Assembly (NCBI RefSeq): GCF_001544615.1
Contig: NZ_FCNV02000017.1
Location: forward strand, 1-64,000
Direction: 5' to 3'
DNA: 64,000 nucleotides
Source of the DNA: Caballeronia concitans
GTDB taxonomy: Bacteria > Pseudomonadota > Gammaproteobacteria > Burkholderiales > Burkholderiaceae
Shown: in pieces, positions 41,561 through 50,413 of the stretch
Layout: the number at the start of each line of letters is the position of its first letter
Numbering within the stretch: position 1 is the stretch's first letter
The notes under the pieces: generated by a model
What the model saw: only the letters and a program-made list of their open reading frames with translations
Databases searched by the model: none
What the model was told of the DNA's origin: nothing
Position numbers and translations under genes: made by a program

Positions 41561-42385
41561 TTACAGCTTCTCCGTCTCGCCGCTTTTCGGCTGCCACTTC
41601 ATCAGCCGCCTTTCGACCAGCGCGACGAGTCCATCGAGGACGAGCGCGAACGCCGTCAAGACGAGAATGCCGGCGAACACCGTGTTGATATCGAAGGTGC
41701 CTTCGGCCTGGAGAATCAGATAGCCGACGCCGCGCGCCGATCCGAGATACTCGCCCACTACCGAGCCCACGAACGCAAGCCCGACCGACGTATGCAGGCT
41801 CGAAAAAACCCAGCTCGTCGCGCTCGGCAGATACACGTAACGCAACAACTGCTTGCGGTTCGCGCCGAGCATGCGCGCGTTGGCGAGCACGACCGGGCTC
41901 ACTTCCTTCACGCCCTGAAAGACGTTGAAGAACACGATGAAAAACACGAGCGTCACGCCGAGCGCGACCTTCGACCAGATGCCGAGCCCGAACCACACCG
42001 CGAAGATCGGCGCGAGAATCACGCGCGGCATCGAGTTGGCGGCCTTAATGTACGGATCGAGCAGCGCGCTCATCGTCGGGGCGAGCGCGAGCCAGAGCCC
42101 GACTCCGAGACCGAACACCGTGCCGATGACGAACGCCAGCACCGTTTCGATCAGCGTCACCCACAAGTGGATGTAAATCTCGCCGCCCGTGAACCATTCC
42201 CAGATGCGCACGAGCACCTTCTGCGGCTCGCCGAAGAAGAAGGCGGCCTTGTTCGCATCGTCGAAATAGAAAGGCGGCAGGAGCGTCGGACTGGTGAGCA
42301 CGTACCACAGGAAAAAGCATGCGACGAGCAGCAACCACTGCCACGCCGTCAGATTCGTTCGATTCGGGCGCAGCCTATTCCACAT
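41561..42385 (-). CDS. ABC transporter permease (SsuC/TauC-like)
   Basis: 274 residues, about six membrane spans. The EAA loop for contacting the ATPase is visible as ANARMLGANRKQLLRYVYLP. Start overlaps the ATPase gene by 11 bases. Family BPD_transp_1 of the nitrate/sulfonate/taurine type. The import substrate is not evident; see the linked CoA-transferase. Confidence 0.92.
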   Translation of the reverse strand: MWNRLRPNRTNLTAWQWLLLVACFFLWYVLTSPTLLPPFYFDDANKAAFFFGEPQKVLVRIWEWFTGGEIYIHLWVTLIETVLAFVIGTVFGLGVGLWLALAPTMSALLDPYIKAANSMPRVILAPIFAVWFGLGIWSKVALGVTLVFFIVFFNVFQGVKEVSPVVLANARMLGANRKQLLRYVYLPSATSWVFSSLHTSVGLAFVGSVVGEYLGSARGVGYLILQAEGTFDINTVFAGILVLTAFALVLDGLVALVERRLMKWQPKSGETEKL

Positions 42386-43208
42386 GATCGTTTTGCCTCA
42401 ACTGCTGCTGATAACCCTTGAGCACTTCCTCGCGCAGCACGCCCCAGATCTGCGCATGCAATTCCACGAAACGCGGATGCGAGCGAATCTCGGCGACATC
42501 GCGCGGACGCGGCAAGTCGATCGTGAACTCGCCGATCGGATGCGTCCCCGGTCCCGCCGACAGCACGACGACGCGATCGGACATCGAAATGGCCTCGTCG
42601 AGATCGTGCGTGATGAAAAGCACCGCCTTGCGCTTCGCGGCCCACAGATCGAGCAACTCGTTCTCCATGAGCTGGCGCGTCTGAATGTCGAGCGCGGAGA
42701 ACGGCTCGTCCATCAGGATGATGTCGGGATCGAGAATCAGCGTCTGCGCCATCGCGACGCGCTTTCGCATGCCGCCCGACAGTTGATGCGGATAGCGGTC
42801 GCCGAAGCCGCCCAAGCCCACGCGCTTGAGCCATTCCTCGCCGCGCGCATGGGCTTCGGCCTGAGGCACGCCCTGGAACACGAGGCCCGCGGTCACGTTG
42901 TCGAGCGCGGAGCGCCAGGGCATCAGGGCGTCGGCCTGAAACATGTAGCCCGCGCGCCGGTTGATGCCCTTCAGCGGCTCGCCGAACACGCTCACCGAGC
43001 CCGACGAAGGCTGCAACAATCCCGCCGATACGTTCAGCAGCGTGGACTTGCCGCATCCCGTCGGGCCGACGACGGACACGAACTCGCCCGGCGCGATGAC
43101 GAGATTCGTATCCCGGACGGCTGTGTAGCGGTCCTTGCGGCTCTCCCGCGAGGCGAACGTGCAGGTCACATCTTGTAGCGCGAGCGCGTGAGTCGACGGT
43201 GAATTCAT
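42375..43208 (-). CDS. ABC transporter ATP-binding protein (SsuB/TauB-like)
   Basis: 277 residues with Walker A GPTGCGKSTLLN, Q-loop, signature LSGGMRKRVAMAQ, Walker B IILMDEPFSALD and H-loop FITHDLDEA, all in order. Starts 3 bases after the binding-protein stop and ends inside the permease start, so translation is tightly coupled. Confidence 0.94.
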   Translation of the reverse strand: MNSPSTHALALQDVTCTFASRESRKDRYTAVRDTNLVIAPGEFVSVVGPTGCGKSTLLNVSAGLLQPSSGSVSVFGEPLKGINRRAGYMFQADALMPWRSALDNVTAGLVFQGVPQAEAHARGEEWLKRVGLGGFGDRYPHQLSGGMRKRVAMAQTLILDPDIILMDEPFSALDIQTRQLMENELLDLWAAKRKAVLFITHDLDEAISMSDRVVVLSAGPGTHPIGEFTIDLPRPRDVAEIRSHPRFVELHAQIWGVLREEVLKGYQQQLRQNDHVE

Positions 43209-43211
43209 CGC

Positions 43212-44249
43212 TTACGCCTTGACGGTCGCGAGCGCCTTCTTCACGAAGTCGTTGGTCCACGTCTTGGAGACGTCGATCGGCTTGCCCTTCACGGTTTCGT
43301 CGAACGCCTGCAGCGTCTTCAGCGACGTCGCCGGGCCGTCTTCCGGCATCAGCCCGTCCGGCGACATGGCTTCCTTCACGTGTTGCCACGAATCCAGATA
43401 CAGCGCGCGATCGCCGAGCAGATAGCCTTCCGGCACCGTCGCGATCAATTCCTTGCCCGACGCCGTCTGCAGCCACTTCAGCGCGCGGACCATCGCGTTG
43501 GTGAGCGCCTGCGTCGTGTTCGGATTCTTGTTGATGAAGCTCTGCGACGTATAGAGACAGCCCGCCGGCATGTTGCCGCCGAACACGGTCTTCGTATCGG
43601 CGAGCGTGCGCGTGTCCGAGACGATGCGGATATCGCCCGCGCGGTCGAGCTTCGTCATCACGGGATCGAGGTTGGCCATCGCATCGATCTGGCCGGATTG
43701 CATCGCGGCGATCGCGCCCGCTCCCGCGCCCACGCCGATGAACGACACATCGCTCGCCTTCAGCCCCGCTTTCGCGAGCACGAAGCTCGCCATGATCGAT
43801 GTCGACGATCCCGGCGCCGTCACGCCGATCTTCTTACCCTTTAAATCCGCGACGGACTTGTAGTTCGGCATCGCCTTCTTCGATACGGCGAGCACGATCT
43901 GCGGCGCGCGGCCTTGCAGCACGAACTCGCGGAAATACTGGTTCTTCGCCTGCAACAGAAGCGTGTGTTCGAATGCGCCCGATACGACATCGGCGCTGCC
44001 GCCGACCGCCGCCTGCAACGCCTTCGCGCCGCCCGCGAAGTCCGCGATTTCGATCTCGAGCCCTTCGTCCTTGAAGTAACCGCGTCGCTCCGCGATGGTG
44101 AGCGGCAGATAGTAGAAGAGATTCTTGCCGCCGACCGCGATCGAAACCTTGGTCTGCTCAGGCTTGCCTTGTGCAAACGCGAGCGGCAAGCCCGACATTG
44201 CACCACTCGCGAGCACGGCGCTGCTCGCGATGAACGTTCTGCGCTTCAT
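43212..44249 (-). CDS. ABC transporter substrate-binding protein (NMT1/SsuA-like)
   Basis: 345 residues. Signal peptide MKRRTFIASSAVLASGAMSG with a twin-arginine-like RRTF start, cleaved near LAFA-QG. The mature domain has the nitrate/sulfonate/taurine binding fold (ERRGYFKDEGLEIEIADFAG, GKKIGVTAPGSSTSIMA). Ligand unknown. It is the second gene after the CoA-transferase and 71 bases downstream of it. Confidence 0.92.
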   Translation of the reverse strand: MKRRTFIASSAVLASGAMSGLPLAFAQGKPEQTKVSIAVGGKNLFYYLPLTIAERRGYFKDEGLEIEIADFAGGAKALQAAVGGSADVVSGAFEHTLLLQAKNQYFREFVLQGRAPQIVLAVSKKAMPNYKSVADLKGKKIGVTAPGSSTSIMASFVLAKAGLKASDVSFIGVGAGAGAIAAMQSGQIDAMANLDPVMTKLDRAGDIRIVSDTRTLADTKTVFGGNMPAGCLYTSQSFINKNPNTTQALTNAMVRALKWLQTASGKELIATVPEGYLLGDRALYLDSWQHVKEAMSPDGLMPEDGPATSLKTLQAFDETVKGKPIDVSKTWTNDFVKKALATVKA

Positions 44250-44320
44250 CGTTGTTCGTCTCCTATTCCTTGCAACGTTCGTTGCCGGATGTTTTTTTCG
44301 TTTGCGCGGCGTGTGCGCGC

Positions 44321-45526
44321 CTAGATGACCTTGGCCGCTCTCAGCCGCGCGATATCGTCAGGATGATACCCAAGCGTTTGAAGTACTTCATCGGTATGTT
44401 CACCGAGTCGAGGACCGAGCCAGCGCGTCTCGCCGGGCGTTTCCGAGAGCTTCGGCGTGACGTTCGGCAGCGTGATCTCGCGACCGTCCTGCCACGGAAA
44501 GCGTTGCAGCATCTGGCGCGCGATGTACTGCGGATCGGCGAACATGTCGGCGACGCTGTAGATGCGTCCCGCGGGCACGTCGGCGGCGTTGAGCACGGCG
44601 AGCGCTTCGTCGATGCTGCGCGTCGCGAGCCAGGCGGCGATGGCGTCGTCGATTTCCTGCGTGCGCGGCACGCGGCCATCGTTGGAGGCGAGCGCGGGAT
44701 CGTCGGCGAGATCCGCGCGGTCGATCGCGGTCATCAGGCGCTTGAAGATCGGATCGCTGTTGCCGCCGATCACGATGCTTCCATCGCGGCACGGATACGT
44801 ATTCGACGGCACGATGCCCGGCAGCGACGCGCCCGTGCGCTCGCGCACGAGCCCATAGACGCCGTATTCGGGCACGACGCTCTCCATCATGTTGAAGACG
44901 GCTTCATAGAGCGCGACGTCCACCACCTGCCCCTTGCCGCCGTTCACTTGCCGATGATGCAGCGCCATCAACGCGCCGATCACGCCGTGCAGCGCCGCGA
45001 TGGAATCGCCGATCGAAATGCCGATGCGCGGCGGCGGCAAATCCGGATAGCCGGTGATATGACGCAGGCCGCCCATCGATTCGGCGATCGCGCCGAAGCC
45101 CGGCCGATCGCGATACGGCCCGGTCTGCCCGTAGCCGGAGAGCCGCACCATCACGAGGCCGGGGTTCTCGGCGGACAGGACTTCATAGCCGAGGCCGAGC
45201 TTTTCGAGCAGACCGGGCCGAAAGTTCTCGACGACGATATCGGCTTCCTTCGCCAGCCGCCGCACGATCTCCTTGCCCTCTTCCGCCTTGAGATTGACCG
45301 TCACCGATTTCTTGTTGCGCGCCTGCACCGCCCACCACAGCGACGTGCCGCCCACTTCGGGATACAGCTTGCGCCACTTGCGCAGCGGATCGCCGCCGTT
45401 CGGATCTTCGATCTTGATGACATCCGCGCCGAACTCGCCCATGAAGCGCGCGGCGAACGGCCCGGCGATGAGCGTGCCCAGTTCGAGCACCTTGACACCG
45501 GCAAGCGGCCCGGTCGTTGCGGTCAT
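44321..45526 (-). CDS. Class III CoA-transferase (CaiB/BaiF family)
   Basis: 401 residues. N-terminal LAGVKVLELGTLIAGPFAARF, FGADVIKIEDPNGGDPLRKW and GRGYGQTGPYRDRPGF-type motif (GYGQTGPYRDRPGF) are characteristic; the Asp in ISIGDSIAALHG is the likely catalytic residue. These enzymes move CoA between carboxylic acids. ATG at 45524-45526 has AAGGAGA upstream. It is the first gene of a unit with a sulfonate-type ABC importer, hinting that the imported compound is a carboxylate activated by CoA transfer. Confidence 0.92.
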   Translation of the reverse strand: MTATTGPLAGVKVLELGTLIAGPFAARFMGEFGADVIKIEDPNGGDPLRKWRKLYPEVGGTSLWWAVQARNKKSVTVNLKAEEGKEIVRRLAKEADIVVENFRPGLLEKLGLGYEVLSAENPGLVMVRLSGYGQTGPYRDRPGFGAIAESMGGLRHITGYPDLPPPRIGISIGDSIAALHGVIGALMALHHRQVNGGKGQVVDVALYEAVFNMMESVVPEYGVYGLVRERTGASLPGIVPSNTYPCRDGSIVIGGNSDPIFKRLMTAIDRADLADDPALASNDGRVPRTQEIDDAIAAWLATRSIDEALAVLNAADVPAGRIYSVADMFADPQYIARQMLQRFPWQDGREITLPNVTPKLSETPGETRWLGPRLGEHTDEVLQTLGYHPDDIARLRAAKVI

Positions 45527-45614
45527 TCTCGTCTCCTTGTGTCGGCTCCGGTGTTGGAGCACCGGCCCGCCTGTTCGATTTGTTTATGTCACGAGGGCCT
45601 TTCCTTGCACGACT

Positions 45615-45851
45615 TCAGAGCGGCTTGAAGCGCGGCGTGCCGTCTTCGAGCGACTCGTCGAACATCGCGGTCGGCCGTACCCACAGGCCGCGCTCATGCG
45701 GCCAGAGATGTTCATAGACCGTCATTTCTTCTTCGGTCTCGGAATGCCGCGCGACGCCGATCACGCGATAAAGCCCGCCCTTGTAATGCCGATGCGTGGC
45801 AAGCGCGAGTGCTTCGGATTCTGTCATGGTGGATTGATCCTGCTGATTCAT
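45615..45851 (-). CDS. DUF1653-domain protein
   Basis: 78 residues: [41 protein letters not shown] small domain of unknown function. Start overlaps the recR stop by 4 bases (ATGA), so it is co-translated with recR. Confidence 0.88.
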   Translation of the reverse strand: MNQQDQSTMTESEALALATHRHYKGGLYRVIGVARHSETEEEMTVYEHLWPHERGLWVRPTAMFDESLEDGTPRFKPL

Positions 45852-46444
45852 ACGGAACGGCGATCGATCATCGCGCGCGCGATGGTGCCCGCATCGACGT
45901 ATTCGAGTTCGCCGCCCACCGGCACGCCGCGCGCGAGCCGCGTCACCTTCAGCCCTTTCGACTTGAGCGTCTGCGCGAGGTAATGCGCGGTGGCTTCGCC
46001 TTCGTTCGTGAAGTTGGTGGCGAGCACCACTTCCTGCACGACGCCGTCGAGCGCGCGGTTGATGAGCCGGTCGAAGTGAATTTCCTTCGGACCGATTCCG
46101 TCGAGCGGGCTGAGCCTGCCCATCAGCACGAAATAGAGCCCGCGATACGTGAGCGTCTGCTCCAGCATGATCTGATCGGCGGGCGTTTCGACGACGCACA
46201 GCAAGGCCGGATCACGCTCTTCGTCGAGGCAGACTTCGCAGATGGCCGCCTCGGTGAACGTGTTGCACTTCTCGCAGTGGCGCAGATGCTCGGTCGCGAA
46301 CAAGAGCGACTGGCCGAGCTTCTCGGCGCCCGCGCGGTCGTGCTGCATCAGGTGATACGCCATGCGCTGCGCCGACTTGGGACCGACGCCGGGCAGCGCG
46401 CGCAGCGCTGCCACGAGCGCCGACAGGGCGGAAGGTTGTTTCAT
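45848..46444 (-). CDS. recR: Recombination mediator RecR
   Basis: 198 residues. HhH motif ([20 protein letters not shown]), four-Cys zinc finger ([16 protein letters not shown]) and Toprim domain ([15 protein letters not shown]). Works with RecO/RecF to load RecA on gaps. dnaX-ybaB-recR is a conserved operon. Confidence 0.97.
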   Translation of the reverse strand: MKQPSALSALVAALRALPGVGPKSAQRMAYHLMQHDRAGAEKLGQSLLFATEHLRHCEKCNTFTEAAICEVCLDEERDPALLCVVETPADQIMLEQTLTYRGLYFVLMGRLSPLDGIGPKEIHFDRLINRALDGVVQEVVLATNFTNEGEATAHYLAQTLKSKGLKVTRLARGVPVGGELEYVDAGTIARAMIDRRSV

Positions 46445-46482
46445 GTGTCCTCATGACGCGCCCCGCTCGGAGGCGCGCGGAT

Positions 46483-46809
46483 TTAGAACGGCAGCTTGAA
46501 GCCGGGCGGCATCGGCATGCCGGCCGTCATGCCGCTCATCTTTTCCTGCGTGGTGGCTTCGGCCTTGCGCACGGCGTCGTTGAACGCGGCGGCGACGAGG
46601 TCTTCGAGCATGTCCTTGTCGTCGGCGAGCAGGCTCGGGTCGATTGACACACGCTTCACGTCGTTCTTGCAGGTCATCGTCACCTTCACGAGACCGGCGC
46701 CCGACTGGCCCTCGACTTCGATCAGCGCGAGCTGGTCCTGCATCTTCTTCATGTTTTCCTGCATCTGCTGAGCTTGTTTCATCAGCCCGGCGAGTTGGTT
46801 CTTCATCAT
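46483..46809 (-). CDS. ybaB: YbaB/EbfC-family nucleoid-associated protein
   Basis: 108 residues. Helical N-terminus ([20 protein letters not shown]), central [16 protein letters not shown] and a Met/Pro/Gly-rich tail. Binds DNA as a tweezer-like dimer. AAGGAG lies eight bases before the ATG. Between dnaX and recR. Confidence 0.95.
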   Translation of the reverse strand: MMKNQLAGLMKQAQQMQENMKKMQDQLALIEVEGQSGAGLVKVTMTCKNDVKRVSIDPSLLADDKDMLEDLVAAAFNDAVRKAEATTQEKMSGMTAGMPMPPGFKLPF

Positions 46810-46852
46810 GGTTCGGCTCCTTCCTGAAAAGCGGATATGCGGATGGCGACAA

Positions 46853-46878
46853 GCGCGCCGCCACGTACGGCGGCGCGC
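46853..46878. repeat. Strong hairpin between dnaX and ybaB
   Basis: GCGCGCCGCC-ACGTAC-GGCGGCGCGC, a perfect 10-base GC stem starting 7 bases after the dnaX stop. On the minus strand no U-run follows, so it may slow or process the message between the two genes rather than end it. Confidence 0.5.
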
Positions 46879-46884
46879 CTTTTC

Positions 46885-49239
46885 TTACTGTGCTTGCTGG
46901 GCCTGCTGTGCGGACGCGCCCGATGCGAGCGGTTTGATCGAACCTTCGACGATGCTCGCGCCGAAATCGCGGATCAGCGACTGCACGAACGGATCGCGCT
47001 CGATCTCCTGCTCGGCTTCCTGCTGGCGCTTCGCGCGTTCGACGGCATCGAGCGCGGCGGCGGTGCGACGCACCGGTCCGACGTCGACCTTGACCTCGAC
47101 CGTGCGGCCGAGCTTGTCGGCGAGCGCCGCCTTGAGCTTCGCGACGTGCGCGTTGTCGGCGTACATCTGCACCGCGACCGAAAGCGTGACGGAATTTGCG
47201 TCGCAGGCGGTCAGTTCGCTATTGAACGCGAGCTGGTAAGCGACGCCCTTGAGCGGCAGTTCGACGGCAATCGCGGCCCATTCGACCGCGACGCCGAGGG
47301 CATCGAGCGGCACGGCGGGCGGCAGCGGCGTCGTATCGACTTTCGGCGCGGCCTTGGGCGCGGGACTGGCGTTAAAGCGCATGTCGTCGGGACCGCTGTC
47401 GAACGCGGGCACGAAGCCGTCATCGGGCGGCATGAAGTAGTCATCTTCCGACAACGCCGGCGGATAGTCGTCCGGCGGCATGTCCTCCCAAGGCGGGACG
47501 ACCTTCGCGGCGGCCTTGGGCTGCGGTTGGGACGCGGCGGCGGGCGGCGTGGGTGTGTCGCGACGCGGGGTCGGCACCGGGACTTGCACGGCCGGCTTGC
47601 TGGCGGGCTTCGGCGCGGCGGGCTTCGTGGCTGCCGGAGCATTTGCGGAAACCGCCGATCCCCCGCGCGCCCCGCGATCCGACGATAACTTCATGCCCGC
47701 GCTGCGCAGCACTTCGAGCGCGGCGCTTGCACCGCTTCTGGCGCTCGACACGGCGGGATTGGCCGGCTGCGCTTCGGTTGGGCTTTGCGTTTGATTCGCG
47801 GCGGCGTCCGCTGCCTGCCGGGCGGCTGCGGGAAGCGGCGCGGATGCGGCGGGCGGTTCGTCCGTCGCGTGACTCTGCTCGACTGCGCGCGTCGCGACGA
47901 CCAGCGGGGCGTCAGTAGCCGTTGCGACCGCGGCTGGCGCATCCGCCGCACTTTGCGCAGCCGGCTCTTCCGCCCGCGACGGCTTCACGCCAGCCGCAGG
48001 TTCAGGCCGATCAGCCGCTGCAACATTCGTCGCTTTCGCCGAAACCGGCGCCGGCGCGACCGCACGCTCGGCCATCGATCCGGCGAGCGCGGCGCTTCGC
48101 TGTCCCTTCGCCGCTTGCGGCGCGCTGACGGCGACTCCGCCGCCGCCCGGCCCGCCCGCCGGCTCGAACGCCAGCATGCGCAGGAGCGTCATCGTGAAGC
48201 CGGCGTATTCGTCGGGCGCGAGGCCCAGTTCGCCGCGCCCCACCGTCGCGATCTGATAGAACAGCTGCACGTGCTCGGCGGAAAGCATTTCCGCGAAGCG
48301 CCGGATGTCCGCGGCTTCCGGCCACTCGTCCAGCACCGACGACGGCGCGAACTGCGCCCATGCGATCCGATGCAGCAGGCTCGCCAGATCCTGCAGCGCC
48401 GTCGAAAACGACAGGCTGCGCAGCGCCATTTCATCGGCGATGGCGAGCACGCCTGCGCCATCGCTCGCGGCGAGGGCATCGATCAGGCGAATGAGATAGC
48501 TCTGATCGAGCGCGCCGAGCATGCCGCGCACGGCTTCCTCGGTGACCTCGTTCGCCGAATACGCGATAGCCTGATCGGTCAGCGAAAGCGCGTCGCGCAT
48601 GCTGCCGTCCGCCGCGCGCGACAAAAGCCGCAGCGCCTGCGGCTCGAACGTGATCTGCTCCTGCTGAAGAATGTTCTCCAGATGCGAAACGATATGTCCC
48701 GCCGGCATCTGCTTCAGATTGAACTGAAGGCAGCGCGAGAGCACCGTGACCGGGATCTTCTGCGGATCGGTGGTCGCGAGAATGAACTTCACGTGCGGCG
48801 GCGGTTCTTCCAGCGTCTTCAGCATCGCGTTGAAGGCGTGGTTCGTCAGCATGTGAACTTCGTCGATCATATAGACCTTGAAGCGCGCATCGACGGGCGC
48901 ATAGACCGCGCGCTCCAGCAAGGCGGCCATTTCATCGACGCCACGGTTGCTTGCCGCATCCATTTCAACGTAATCGACGAAACGGCCCTCGTCGATTTCC
49001 CGGCACGCGCGGCACACGCCGCACGGCTTCGACGTCACGCCGGTTTCACAGTTGAGCGCCTTCGCGAAGATGCGCGAGAGCGTCGTCTTGCCGACGCCGC
49101 GCGTGCCTGTAAAGAGATACGCGTGATGCAGGCGGCCGCCGTCGAGCGCGTGCGTGAGCGCCCGAACGACATGCTCCTGGCCGACGAGCGACTCGAACGA
49201 TTTCGGCCGCCATTTGCGTGCGAGAACTTGATAGGTCAT
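46885..49239 (-). CDS. dnaX: DNA polymerase III subunit tau/gamma
   Basis: 784-residue tau form. Walker A GTRGVGKTTLSRIFAKALNC, zinc Cys CETGVTSKPCGVCRAC, DEVHML box, SRC motif (LSRCLQFNLKQM). A long Ala/Pro/Lys-rich hinge of roughly 270 residues follows, then the C-terminal domain that contacts the alpha subunit. Clamp-loader and replisome organiser. ATG at 49237-49239 (MTYQVLARKWRPKSF). I saw no clear slippery site for a gamma frameshift. Confidence 0.96.
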   Translation of the reverse strand: MTYQVLARKWRPKSFESLVGQEHVVRALTHALDGGRLHHAYLFTGTRGVGKTTLSRIFAKALNCETGVTSKPCGVCRACREIDEGRFVDYVEMDAASNRGVDEMAALLERAVYAPVDARFKVYMIDEVHMLTNHAFNAMLKTLEEPPPHVKFILATTDPQKIPVTVLSRCLQFNLKQMPAGHIVSHLENILQQEQITFEPQALRLLSRAADGSMRDALSLTDQAIAYSANEVTEEAVRGMLGALDQSYLIRLIDALAASDGAGVLAIADEMALRSLSFSTALQDLASLLHRIAWAQFAPSSVLDEWPEAADIRRFAEMLSAEHVQLFYQIATVGRGELGLAPDEYAGFTMTLLRMLAFEPAGGPGGGGVAVSAPQAAKGQRSAALAGSMAERAVAPAPVSAKATNVAAADRPEPAAGVKPSRAEEPAAQSAADAPAAVATATDAPLVVATRAVEQSHATDEPPAASAPLPAAARQAADAAANQTQSPTEAQPANPAVSSARSGASAALEVLRSAGMKLSSDRGARGGSAVSANAPAATKPAAPKPASKPAVQVPVPTPRRDTPTPPAAASQPQPKAAAKVVPPWEDMPPDDYPPALSEDDYFMPPDDGFVPAFDSGPDDMRFNASPAPKAAPKVDTTPLPPAVPLDALGVAVEWAAIAVELPLKGVAYQLAFNSELTACDANSVTLSVAVQMYADNAHVAKLKAALADKLGRTVEVKVDVGPVRRTAAALDAVERAKRQQEAEQEIERDPFVQSLIRDFGASIVEGSIKPLASGASAQQAQQAQ

Positions 49240-49428
49240 GCGCGAAATTGTATCAGCAACGACTTGGGGCAAACGCCGTTCGGACGGGCGATGCAGGCGT
49301 CGGGAAGGTCTCTTCCGGCACGAAGACGAAAACGCAAACGCGCGCGATAAAGCCGCCGCCCGGGCCGAAGATAACGATATAGATGGGGGAGAAACTACAG
49401 AAGAAAAGCGCGCAGAAAAAAGCGGAAG

Positions 49429-49528
49429 GTGACGAGCCCGACCCTCGGCACTGGTGGAAAACGGCTGTGGCTGCTTCGTTCCCGACCTGACCAGGTTGAC
49501 CGCGCCACCATGCGAGGAGGCCCGTCAC
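49429..49528 (-). ncRNA. ffs: Signal recognition particle RNA (4.5S, small bacterial type)
   Basis: The minus strand reads ACCTGGTCAGGTCGGGAACGAAGCAGCC (in two parts: ACCTGGTCAGGTC, GGGAACGAAGCAGCC), the conserved apical domain of SRP RNA with GGAA-type tetraloop and asymmetric loop. The ends pair (5' GTGACG with CGTCAC 3'), giving about 100 nt. A TACAAT -10 at 49534-49539 puts the start near 49527-49528, and a CGCTTTTTT tract lies just past the 3' end. It lies 189 bases upstream of dnaX. Confidence 0.93.
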
Positions 49529-49533
49529 GTCGA

Positions 49534-49539
49534 ATTGTA
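49534..49539 (-). promoter_or_regulatory. Promoter -10 of ffs (TACAAT)
   Basis: TACAAT on the minus strand, about 7 bases before the SRP RNA 5' end deduced from pairing of the two ends. No good -35. Confidence 0.6.
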
Positions 49540-49849
49540 TCACGCCCCGCGCACGGCCCGGAAGCCCGCCGTCGGTGTCCTCTTGCGCAGCGCGGTTTCG
49601 CCCTCAGATCGGTGATGTCAGCCCGCTGTGCCATCGACCTATCGGGCATCGGCAACGGATAGCAAAGTAGGCTAAGATGGCACATGACTTATTCGTGACC
49701 GGCGCATTGCACCGTCAGTTGCGCCGACAGGCGGCACGGCGTCCGGAGAGCGGAGTTCGTTGCGCCTGTGCAGCGAAAATCCTTTTCAGTTTTGGTGTAT
49801 CGTGGCGAGCATTCCAACGCGGCCTCGATTCAATTGAGGTATTCAGACA
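49540..49849. other. Gap between ffs and trxA
   Basis: 310 bases without a recognisable gene. It should hold divergent promoters for ffs and trxA. A GAGG ribosome binding site precedes the trxA ATG by about 10 bases. Nothing else stands out. Confidence 0.5.
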
Positions 49850-50176
49850 ATGAGCGAATCAATCAAGCACATCAGCGACGCTTCTTTCGAACAGGACGTC
49901 GTCAAGTCGGATAAACCTGTCCTTCTCGACTTCTGGGCCGAGTGGTGCGGTCCGTGCAAGATGATTGCCCCGATCCTCGACGAAGTCGCCAAGGATTATG
50001 GCGATCGTCTGCAGATCGCGAAGATCAACGTGGACGAGCATCAATCCACGCCGGTCAAGTTCGGCGTGCGCGGCATTCCCACGCTGATCCTGTTCAAGAA
50101 CGGCGCGGTCGCCGCGCAAAAGGTCGGCGCGTTGTCGAAGTCGCAACTGACCGCGTTCCTCGACAGCAACCTGTAA
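49850..50176 (+). CDS. trxA: Thioredoxin
   Basis: 108 residues. Active site WCGPC (Cys33, Cys36), cis-Pro in RGIPTL. Reduces disulfides of ribonucleotide reductase, PAPS reductase and many others. trxA next to rho is a conserved proteobacterial pair. Confidence 0.98.
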   Translation: MSESIKHISDASFEQDVVKSDKPVLLDFWAEWCGPCKMIAPILDEVAKDYGDRLQIAKINVDEHQSTPVKFGVRGIPTLILFKNGAVAAQKVGALSKSQLTAFLDSNL

Positions 50177-50232
50177 CGGCATCGTCGGCGCCGCTTTCGC
50201 TTCATCGCGGCGGCTCCGGTACGATCGCACCC

Positions 50233-50260
50233 GCCGATGTTGTCGCACGACAACATCGGC
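50233..50260. promoter_or_regulatory. 28-bp perfect palindrome in the trxA-rho gap
   Basis: GCCGATGTTGTCG-CA-CGACAACATCGGC. No T-run follows, so it is not a simple terminator. As RNA it would fold into a strong hairpin after trxA; as DNA it is a long symmetric operator candidate. It lies about 50 bases upstream of a likely rho promoter. Confidence 0.5.
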
Positions 50261-50308
50261 TGAAAAGCCCCGCCCCCGGCCTTTCCGAGGCTCGCGCGGC
50301 GTGTGCTA

Positions 50309-50317
50309 TGCTAGAAT
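50309..50317 (+). promoter_or_regulatory. Extended -10 promoter upstream of rho
   Basis: TGCTAGAAT is an extended -10 (TGn-TAGAAT) with a poor -35. It would start transcription near 50324 and give a rho leader of about 90 bases. Confidence 0.45.
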
Positions 50318-50413
50318 TACAAGACTTCAAGAAGTATTAAGTCCTAGAGCGGTTCCGCTCACCTCTTCCCCAAATCTTTCTGTTGCACCTCTTCTCCCTG
50401 GCGGGAAATCCGT

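Noticed and set aside
46885-49239. Programmed frameshift in dnaX for a gamma form
   Set aside because: No A-rich slippery heptamer with a downstream hairpin could be found by eye.
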